Shown here piece by piece: positions 36,513 through 42,751 of a stretch of DNA of 42,751 nucleotides. Position 1 is the first letter of the stretch. Each line of letters begins with the position of its first letter. The stretch lies in assembly GCA_943325105.2 (NCBI GenBank), contig CALPOD020000008.1:1-42751 (forward strand), in the 5' to 3' direction. The DNA is from Candidatus Fokinia solitaria. GTDB taxonomy: Bacteria; Pseudomonadota; Alphaproteobacteria; Rickettsiales; Midichloriaceae. Made by a program: the position numbers and the translations under genes. The notes beneath the pieces were generated by a model. It was given only the letters and a program-made list of their open reading frames with translations. It was not told where the DNA came from and made no database searches.

Positions 36513-37100
36513 CTAAATTAATAATTCTTCAAAGTATTGTTTAAGTTTTAAAATCACTATATCGACCACTTTGTATATATCGTGTTCATGGCTTTCTACA
36601 GCTATGTCAGATTCACTATATATAGGATAGTGCTGTGTGATAATATCTTTCAAAGTATCTTGAGTGTTTTCAGGAGTAAATCCTGGCCTACTGTTACGTC
36701 TTGAAATTCTTTCTGCCAAAACATTGATGTCTGCATATAGCCAAACAGTTACTGAATTTGCTTTAATAAATTCACGCATTTCTTCATCTATAAATGCATT
36801 GCTTCCAGTTGATAATATTACAGCCCCATAACTACTGAGTACTTCTTCAATTACTTCCTTTTCTCTTTTTGTAAAATATTCCTGGCCATACTTATCATAT
36901 ATCTCGACTACGCTCATTCCTTCTCGCTGCTCGATTATTCTATCACTATCGTAAAACTGTAATTTCACTTTTTTTGCAACTCTTCTACCTACGGTACTTT
37001 TTCCGCTCCCTGCACTACCAACTAGTACTATGGGTTTTTTTATATCACTAGTTTCAAGCAAATAGTTAAGTTGTCTGGCATAATTACTGTTATTGTGCAT
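36513..37100 (-). CDS. Shikimate kinase-like protein with altered substrate site
   Basis: 195 aa of the AroK fold: Walker A GSAGSGKST (28-36), YDSD (50-53) holding the substrate Asp, and RRNSRPGF (134-141) with the lid arginines. Two shikimate contacts differ. The GEaaFRxxE motif reads GQEYFTKRE, so the usual Arg is Thr77, and the GGG motif reads GSN (99-101). Normal AroK would bind the shikimate carboxylate with these groups. The kinase is probably active on something, but the substrate may not be shikimate, and Rickettsiales usually lack the aromatic pathway. No aroB or other aro gene is beside it. ATG start at 37100, divergent from lepA. Confidence 0.8.
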   Translation of the reverse strand: MHNNSNYARQLNYLLETSDIKKPIVLVGSAGSGKSTVGRRVAKKVKLQFYDSDRIIEQREGMSVVEIYDKYGQEYFTKREKEVIEEVLSSYGAVILSTGSNAFIDEEMREFIKANSVTVWLYADINVLAERISRRNSRPGFTPENTQDTLKDIITQHYPIYSESDIAVESHEHDIYKVVDIVILKLKQYFEELLI

Positions 37101-37237
37101 AAATCAGTTTTCATTTATATTCATCATTAAACAAAATTATTCATAGTAAACCTTTAAATTATACTATAGATAAATCCTTTCATATGATATCACAGATGGA
37201 ATCAACTTGCAGCTTAAAAAAGAGAATATAAAAATAC

Positions 37238-39025
37238 ATGAAAAATATTAGAAATTTTGCGATTATAGCACATATAGATCACGGGAAATCAACACTTGCC
37301 GATAGACTCATAGAAAAGTGTGGAGGGCTTGAGGCTAGGGAAATGGTTTCTCAAGTCCTTGATTCAATGCCTTTAGAAAAAGAGAGAGGTATAACAATTA
37401 AAGCTCAAACAGTTAGATTAAAGTATACATCCAAAGATGGAATTGAATATACTTTAAATTTAATAGATACACCTGGTCACGTAGACTTTGGATATGAAGT
37501 TAGTAGATCACTTGCAGCTTGTGAAGGTTCTATTTTAGTTGTAGATGCTAGTCAAGGAGTTGAAGCTCAGACTCTTGTAAATGTGTACAAAGCAATTGAT
37601 GCTAATCATGAAATCATAACAGCTTTGAATAAAATTGATTTACCAGCAGCTAATCCTGAAGGAGTAAAGCAACAAATAGAAGAAGTGATTGGACTTGATA
37701 CTGAAAATGCAGTGATGATATCTGCTAAGACTGGCATTGGAATAGAAGACGTATTAGAAGCGATTGTGAAGTATTTACCTTCACCACAGGGAGTTATTGA
37801 TAAACCGCTTAAAGCAATGCTTGTAGATAGCTGGTATGATAAATATATAGGAGTTGTTATCCTTGTGAGAATTGTTGATGGAGTTCTGAGAAAAGGAATG
37901 TCAATAAGAATGATGTCAAATAATGCAGTACACACTGTTGAGAATGTAGGTGTTTTTACTCCTAAAAAAGTGCCTGTAGATCAGTTAACAGTTGGTGAAG
38001 TAGGTTATATCACAGCGACTATAAGACAAGTTGCTGACTGTAATGTTGGTGATACAATAACAGAAGATAAAAAACCTTGTGAAAGCGCATTGCAAGGATT
38101 CAAAAAAGTTGTACCAGTTGTATTCTGTAGTTTATATCCAACTGATGCAGGATCTTTTGAAATCTTAAAGGATAGCCTTACAAAATTACACTTGAATGAC
38201 TCAAGTTTTTCATATGAAATAGAGACATCAAGCGCTTTAGGATTCGGTTTCAGATGTGGTTTCTTAGGACTTCTACATTTGGAAATCATTCAAGAAAGAT
38301 TGATGCGTGAGTTCAACGTAGACCTAATTACAACATCGCCAGGCGTTGTTTATAGAATTCATCTTAAAAATTCATTTCTATCTCTACATAATCCTAATGA
38401 TATGCCTGATCCAACTAAAATTGAAATGATGGAAGAGCCTTGGGTCAAAGCTACTATGATGCTGCCTGATACATACCTTGGTTCTGTATTGGAGCTATGT
38501 ACTCAAAAGAGAGGTGAACAACTATCTCTAAGCTATGTTGGAGAGCGTGTAATGCTAATTTATAGACTTCCTCTAAACGAAATAGTTTATGATTTCTATG
38601 ATGATTTGAAATCTTGCTCCAGAGGTTATGCAAGCTTTGACTGGGAGTTTGATAGCTATAAGGTTAGTGACCTGGTTGTTTTAAAGGTTTTAATTAACTC
38701 AGAGCCAGTAGATGCATTAGCTATGATAGTTCATAGATCTAAAGCTGAAGGTCGTGGTAGAGAGCTTTGTATATCATTAAAAGATTTAATTCCTAAACAT
38801 ATGTTTTCAATTCCTATCCAAGCTGCGATAGGTGGTAGAATAGTTGCTAGGGAGACTATCAGTGCAATGAGAAAAGATGTTACTGCAAAATGCTATGGCG
38901 GAGATATAACACGTAAGAAAAAGCTATTAGAAAAGCAGAAAGAAGGTAAGAAAAGAATGAAAGAAATAGGTAGGGTGAGTATTCCTCAAAGTGCTTTTAT
39001 ATCTGTATTAAAAACAAAAAAATAA
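37238..39025 (+). CDS. lepA: Elongation factor 4 (LepA)
   Basis: Ribosome-binding GTPase that back-translocates or helps initiation and ribosome assembly under stress. G1 is AHIDHGKST near the N-terminus. [14 protein letters not shown] and NKIDLPAA (G3/G4) follow. The C-terminal domain ([17 protein letters not shown], then [24 protein letters not shown]) is unique to LepA. The length of 595 aa is normal. It starts with ATG at 37238. The 137-base divergent region towards the aroK-like gene contains TATACT near 37158, a modest -10 candidate for lepA. It is followed one base later by lptB. Confidence 0.98.
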   Translation: MKNIRNFAIIAHIDHGKSTLADRLIEKCGGLEAREMVSQVLDSMPLEKERGITIKAQTVRLKYTSKDGIEYTLNLIDTPGHVDFGYEVSRSLAACEGSILVVDASQGVEAQTLVNVYKAIDANHEIITALNKIDLPAANPEGVKQQIEEVIGLDTENAVMISAKTGIGIEDVLEAIVKYLPSPQGVIDKPLKAMLVDSWYDKYIGVVILVRIVDGVLRKGMSIRMMSNNAVHTVENVGVFTPKKVPVDQLTVGEVGYITATIRQVADCNVGDTITEDKKPCESALQGFKKVVPVVFCSLYPTDAGSFEILKDSLTKLHLNDSSFSYEIETSSALGFGFRCGFLGLLHLEIIQERLMREFNVDLITTSPGVVYRIHLKNSFLSLHNPNDMPDPTKIEMMEEPWVKATMMLPDTYLGSVLELCTQKRGEQLSLSYVGERVMLIYRLPLNEIVYDFYDDLKSCSRGYASFDWEFDSYKVSDLVVLKVLINSEPVDALAMIVHRSKAEGRGRELCISLKDLIPKHMFSIPIQAAIGGRIVARETISAMRKDVTAKCYGGDITRKKKLLEKQKEGKKRMKEIGRVSIPQSAFISVLKTKK

Positions 39026-39026
39026 C

Positions 39027-39746
39027 ATGACTCTTTCAGTAAAAAATATTGGCAAAACAGCTGGTGGAAGACGTATCGTGCAAGATGTGAGCTTCGATGT
39101 TAATAGAGGTGAAATAGTTGGATTACTAGGTCCTAATGGTGCTGGTAAAAGCACCTCATTTTACATTACAATAGGATTAACTGGAAGTGATGTTGGTAGT
39201 ATCTTTCTGGATGATATCGATATATCAAAATTGCCTGCATATAAAAGAGCGAGGCTTGGGATAGTATATTTACCTCAGGAGAGCTCAATATTTCAAGATA
39301 TGACTGTGGAACAAAACATAATGATTGCTCTTGAAATCAAAGAAGAAGATTCAATCAAAATGAATATTACTTTGGAAAAGCTAATGGAGGACTTTGGCAT
39401 CTCACATCTCAGAGCCATAAAGGGCATTGCTCTATCTGGAGGAGAAAGAAGGCGTGTTGAAATCGCTAGATGTATTGCAACCAAGCCATCCTATATTTTG
39501 TTAGATGAGCCATTTGCAGGAATAGATCCAATTGCAGTTAGTGATATTAAAAAACTAATTTTACAGCTCAAACACAATGGTATAGGTGTTCTCATAACTG
39601 ATCATAACGTAAAAGATGCTTTATCAATAGTGGATCGAGGATACGTGATATATGATGGAAGAGTTTTATCTAGTGGCTCTACTGCAGAGTTAATTTTAGA
39701 TGAACAAGTTAAAAAGCTTTATCTAGGGGATGACTTTACATTTTAG
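39027..39746 (+). CDS. lptB: LPS export ABC transporter ATPase LptB
   Basis: Cytoplasmic ATPase of the LptB2FGC exporter, which moves LPS from the inner membrane to the outer leaflet. Walker A GPNGAGKST, Q-loop PQESS, signature LSGGERRRVEIAR, Walker B ILLDEPFAGIDPIAV and the switch His in TDHNVKDAL. The length of 239 aa and the phrase AGIDPIAV are typical of LptB rather than of amino-acid transporters. It lies one base after the lepA stop. With the LptE-like lipoprotein at 27523 it implies that LPS is made. It is followed by the tRNA-Leu promoter. Confidence 0.93.
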   Translation: MTLSVKNIGKTAGGRRIVQDVSFDVNRGEIVGLLGPNGAGKSTSFYITIGLTGSDVGSIFLDDIDISKLPAYKRARLGIVYLPQESSIFQDMTVEQNIMIALEIKEEDSIKMNITLEKLMEDFGISHLRAIKGIALSGGERRRVEIARCIATKPSYILLDEPFAGIDPIAVSDIKKLILQLKHNGIGVLITDHNVKDALSIVDRGYVIYDGRVLSSGSTAELILDEQVKKLYLGDDFTF

Positions 39747-39754
39747 AAGTTATC

Positions 39755-39783
39755 TTGACACATTCTAACAAGATGTGTAAAAT
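39755..39783 (+). promoter_or_regulatory. Near-consensus sigma-70 promoter of tRNA-Leu
   Basis: TTGACA (39755-39760), a 17-base spacer, then TAAAAT (39778-39783). Predicted initiation is near 39790, about 13 bases before the mature tRNA. The spacer contains a palindrome: ACACAT (39758-39763) with ATGTGT (39773-39778). Confidence 0.75.
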
Positions 39784-39802
39784 GTGCTTAACAATCTGCC
39801 TG

Positions 39803-39889
39803 GCCCTCGTGACGGAATCGGTAGACGTAACGGACTTAAAATCCGTCGGGAGCAATCCCGTGCCAGTTCAAGTCTGGCCGTGGGCACCA
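39803..39889 (+). tRNA. tRNA-Leu (anticodon UAA)
   Basis: A complete class II cloverleaf. The acceptor GCCCTCG pairs with CGTGGGC with one U-U mismatch. The D arm carries GGAATCGGTAGAC. The anticodon stem ACGGA/TCCGT encloses loop CTTAAAA, anticodon TAA (39837-39839). A long variable arm GGGAGCAATCCC follows, then the T arm with GTTCAAG. CCA is encoded (39887-39889). The closest known form is the bacterial Leu(UAA) tRNA, to which it aligns base for base in the loops. Its last 22 bases overlap the end of ispG on the other strand. Confidence 0.95.
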
Positions 39890-41094
39890 AATTTCTTTTC
39901 AACATAACTAAGTAAAATTTCTCTAAAGGATTTGAATATATCTCCTCTGAGAGTGTGTTCTTTTTCACCATCAATAAATACTACTGCAACATCTTCTTCA
40001 CCTTTACCTGGTAAGCTTATACCTATGTCAGAATGTTTACTTTCACCTGGTCCATTAACAATACAGCCCATTACAGCTATCTTTAAATTTTCAATTGCAG
40101 GATATTTGTTTTTGTTTTCTAATAAGAATGCTTGAATGAACTGATTTGTCTCGAGAGTTAATTTTTTAAATTCATCACTCTTTGTGCGACCACATCCAGG
40201 ACAAGACGTAATTGATGGTGCAAACCTTCTTAAACCTAAACTTTGTAAAACTTCCTTACAAACTAAAACCTCATTGATTCTTGCTTCTCCTGGTGCAGGT
40301 GTGATTGATGCTCTAATCGTATCGCCTATCCCCATCTGGAGTAGTGATGACAAGGCTGCAGCACTTGAAACAACGCCTTGTACTCCCATACCAGCCTCAG
40401 TTAAACCAAGATGTAGAGCATAATTAGATCTATGTGCAAGTTCTAAATATATTCTTTTAAGTAAAGGTATTTGACTTACCTTAGCTGATATTACTATTTT
40501 GTCAGCGCTTAGTCCTACCGCAATTGCCCTTTCTGCGCTACTCAATGCTGATTCAACCATGGCATTTACCATAACTGAATCATTATCTATACCGTTCTTC
40601 ACTGCATCATCCATCATCTTTGCAAGTAATTCTTGATCAAGACTACCCCAATTGACCCCGATCCTTATCGGTTTATTATTTTTTATTGCTATTTTTACTA
40701 TAGTTTCAAAATTCTTATCTCTTTTATTACCAACGCCAACGTTTCCAGGATTTATACGATATTTATCAAGAGCTGCTGCGCACTCAGGAACTTCTGTCAA
40801 TAAGGTGTGTCCATTGTAATGAAAGCATCCAACTAGAGGTGTATGATAACCTTTTTTGAGCAGATAGTTTTTTATTTCTGGTAATGCCTGTGCAGCTTCC
40901 ACATTGTCGACTGTAACACGAACAATTTCTGATCCAGCATCAGATAATGATATGATTTGATTCGCTGTAGCATAGATATCAGAAGTATTTGTATCTGTCA
41001 TTGATTGCACTACAACAGGGTTTTGACTACCAACTGTAATTGTACTTATCTTGACAGAATGCGTTTTATGTCTTATTAATTGTGCTTCCTGCAT
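39868..41094 (-). CDS. ispG: 4-hydroxy-3-methylbut-2-en-1-yl diphosphate synthase (flavodoxin/ferredoxin)
   Basis: [4Fe-4S] enzyme of the MEP isoprenoid pathway, converting MEcPP to HMBPP; the products supply ubiquinone side chains and undecaprenol. RHKTHSVKIS, VVVQSMTDTNT and RINPGNVG are typical. Cluster ligands are Cys298 and Cys301 (CPGC) and Cys344 (GCIVNGPGE), with the Glu351 that follows. The length of 408 aa is normal. ATG start at 41094. The last six residues and the stop lie antisense to the tRNA-Leu 3' end, so the C-terminal tail is constrained by tRNA sequence. Divergent from the 521-aa orphan. Confidence 0.96.
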   Translation of the reverse strand: MQEAQLIRHKTHSVKISTITVGSQNPVVVQSMTDTNTSDIYATANQIISLSDAGSEIVRVTVDNVEAAQALPEIKNYLLKKGYHTPLVGCFHYNGHTLLTEVPECAAALDKYRINPGNVGVGNKRDKNFETIVKIAIKNNKPIRIGVNWGSLDQELLAKMMDDAVKNGIDNDSVMVNAMVESALSSAERAIAVGLSADKIVISAKVSQIPLLKRIYLELAHRSNYALHLGLTEAGMGVQGVVSSAAALSSLLQMGIGDTIRASITPAPGEARINEVLVCKEVLQSLGLRRFAPSITSCPGCGRTKSDEFKKLTLETNQFIQAFLLENKNKYPAIENLKIAVMGCIVNGPGESKHSDIGISLPGKGEEDVAVVFIDGEKEHTLRGDIFKSFREILLSYVEKKFGAHGQT

Positions 41095-41168
41095 ATATCT
41101 GTAATAAATTTGTAATAATTAAGTTCTAATATATAGCTAAGAAATTTTATACTGATAAACCTTACAAA

Positions 41169-42734
41169 ATGCAAAATAAACTGTTTAAAAGGGGAGTAGA
41201 TTCCATCCTATTAATTGTCGCAACGACTGATTGTCTAAAAGATTGGATAAAGACAGGATATGCAATCCCACAAACAGCTATTGCAGGACTTCTATACGGA
41301 TTGTTACATAATGAAAACAGTGCTGATGCCGCGAGTATCAATCATAAGCTAAGAAAGATGTATGATAGATATGAATTGGCACACTCTATAAGAAGATTAC
41401 AAAAGTCAATTGAAAGTTTTAATAATACAGAATTCATACCAGAAACATTAGCTAAAAATTTGATTGCAGGAGATTTTAGTAATTTGAAATCAAAATTACT
41501 ATCTCAAATAGCAAGCTCAGACGATGTTGCAAAAGCAAATATTCAAGCTCAAATCAGAGCAATTGAAAAGCTTGAGCAATTACCTCAAAATATGACATCG
41601 ATAGTAGCAGATATAATAAGGAAAAATGGAACTATTAATGTACAAGATTTAACTCAAAGTTTTACTGTACAAAATCTATCAGAAGAAGCTAAAAAATTAG
41701 GATTAGAGAGAAAGCTAAAGGAGTTAATGCATAATAAAAAATCAATTAATATAAGTGATATGGACTTATTATTATCATTGATGAAACAAAATCCAGAACA
41801 ACCTTTGCCATTACCTTCAAGTAAAGAACTTAACAAAGTAATATTTAAAGCTGGGCAAATGTTAGGTTCCGGCATTCGTTCTTTGTTGACAGTTAAAGCT
41901 TTAGACAAATACTATGCATTGAACATTTTTTTAGGCATCATAGCATTATGTTTAGTATTACTAATATATATAATCTTTTTTCTGATGAAGATTTTACAAT
42001 CAATATCTATAGGAGTGCTTGATCTCGTAAAGATGTTTTTTTTAGGTGTATGTGCAAGCCTTGTCAGAGAAGAAGATAAAACAAATATTTTCTTGATAGA
42101 TTTTAAAAAGTTTCTAGTTGAAATAACAGCAACATATAAGTGTTTATTTGAATCAGCAAGTAAAGATGTTGATAGTGAGAGCTTTCATAATAAAATTGGC
42201 AGACAATCAATTCAAAAGGTATTAGAAAAGCTAATATATGAGCTTTGGACGAAAATCTCTGTAAATTATAGTAAGCTTAGTGCAGTAAATAAAAGTGGCA
42301 AAACTTGGATTGAAGAAGTTGTTGGGCTATATCGTGCATTCGATCAACAAAACAAAACATTAAAGGAGCTATTCAAAACACATAACATGACACCAGAAGA
42401 GCAAAAAGCATTTCGAGACAATGGTCATTTGCCTGAAAGATTGAAAACAAATGAAGAATTGACAAAAGCAAAAACAGAATTAGATGATGCTTCACAAAAA
42501 TTACATGATAAATTTGAAGAAAAAATGTGTAAAAAAGATACGCAAAGTATTATAGAAGATAATACTGAAATACCATTTTTTACTATTGCAACATTTTTCC
42601 AACACCTACATACTGCATTTGAAACTGGAGAAATTATGTTAAAAAGATCAACTTTTACTGCTGCTAAAAACTTTACAGATTATGTTACAAGAAGAGAAGA
42701 TCATAGCTACGATTCAGGACCTGCTTTCACATAG
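41169..42734 (+). CDS. Uncharacterised 521-aa membrane protein
   Basis: No family recognised. Mostly helical and charged, with one strong membrane helix at about 251-273 (LNIFLGIIALCLVLLIYIIFF), a second hydrophobic stretch close behind (279-298), and weaker hydrophobic patches at about 10-20 and 31-47. A TINVQDL segment at about 155-161 and a SINISDM segment at 192-198 look like a degenerate internal repeat. Long coiled-coil-like helices fill 380-470. ATG start at 41169. The window ends 17 bases later with ATG AAT TTT GTG TAT directly after the stop, which could be the start of another gene. It may be a lineage-specific membrane or secreted protein. Confidence 0.7.
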   Translation: MQNKLFKRGVDSILLIVATTDCLKDWIKTGYAIPQTAIAGLLYGLLHNENSADAASINHKLRKMYDRYELAHSIRRLQKSIESFNNTEFIPETLAKNLIAGDFSNLKSKLLSQIASSDDVAKANIQAQIRAIEKLEQLPQNMTSIVADIIRKNGTINVQDLTQSFTVQNLSEEAKKLGLERKLKELMHNKKSINISDMDLLLSLMKQNPEQPLPLPSSKELNKVIFKAGQMLGSGIRSLLTVKALDKYYALNIFLGIIALCLVLLIYIIFFLMKILQSISIGVLDLVKMFFLGVCASLVREEDKTNIFLIDFKKFLVEITATYKCLFESASKDVDSESFHNKIGRQSIQKVLEKLIYELWTKISVNYSKLSAVNKSGKTWIEEVVGLYRAFDQQNKTLKELFKTHNMTPEEQKAFRDNGHLPERLKTNEELTKAKTELDDASQKLHDKFEEKMCKKDTQSIIEDNTEIPFFTIATFFQHLHTAFETGEIMLKRSTFTAAKNFTDYVTRREDHSYDSGPAFT

Positions 42735-42751
42735 ATGAATTTTGTGTATAC

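Noticed and set aside
39765-39974. Minus-strand ORF of 69 aa through tRNA-Leu
   Set aside because: It reads across the tRNA and the end of ispG in another frame. Such ORFs are common antisense artefacts of tRNA genes.
1-42751. CRISPR array, insertion sequence or prophage
   Set aside because: No regularly spaced repeats, transposase or integrase motifs, or phage structural genes were seen on either strand.

Overview
The window looks like a compact, AT-rich chromosome segment of an obligately host-associated alphaproteobacterium of the order Rickettsiales. The main evidence is an rvh-type type IV secretion block (virB3, virB4 and three oversized virB6 genes in a row) and scattered housekeeping genes with alphaproteobacterial-type sequences. 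Codon use fits the standard code, since TGA, TAA and TAG all end clear genes. A cbb3 oxidase, a PHA synthase and LPS-transport genes argue against Anaplasmataceae and would suit a Midichloriaceae-like lineage; that placement is inference.

Layout. 1-7.8 kb: PHA synthase (+), a TraB/TIKI-like protein (-), fabG-ubiG (-), an orphan (+), pdhB (-), a degenerate prepilin peptidase (+) and a tiny ORF (+). 7.8-11.4 kb: a minus-strand operon in the order dual-CDGSH protein, ccoN, ccoO, ccoQ (48 codons, found by reading the gap) and ccoP. 11.5-15.7 kb: queA-ygfZ (+), psd (-), ubiE-AEC permease (+). 15.7-29.0 kb: a long minus-strand run in the order unknown 330-aa protein, LptE-like lipoprotein, virB3, virB4, virB6 x3, ftsY, FtsL-like protein. 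29.1-37.1 kb: minus-strand genes read as aroK-like, AsmA-like, cyclophilin, maeB, rpoH, prmC. 37.2-42.7 kb: lepA-lptB (+), tRNA-Leu(UAA) with a near-consensus promoter, ispG (-), and a 521-aa orphan (+).

How the genes fit together. UbiG and UbiE make quinone for a respiratory chain ending in the high-affinity cbb3 oxidase. PdhB and MaeB connect pyruvate and malate to acetyl-CoA, and PhaC could store surplus carbon. LptB and the LptE-like lipoprotein imply LPS export, and the AsmA-like protein an outer-membrane role. The VirB proteins form part of the secretion channel; its other genes (virB8-11, virD4) lie outside the window.

No insertion sequence, CRISPR array, phage or rRNA gene was seen. 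No gene-free stretch exceeds 300 bases; the longest gaps are about 170 bases. The most unusual items are a prepilin peptidase that has lost both catalytic aspartates, a shikimate-kinase-like protein with altered substrate-site residues, a possible LecA-like module in the VirB6 periplasmic regions, a CDGSH Fe-S protein translationally coupled to ccoN, and strong hairpins at the 3' ends of four of the five convergent CDS pairs.
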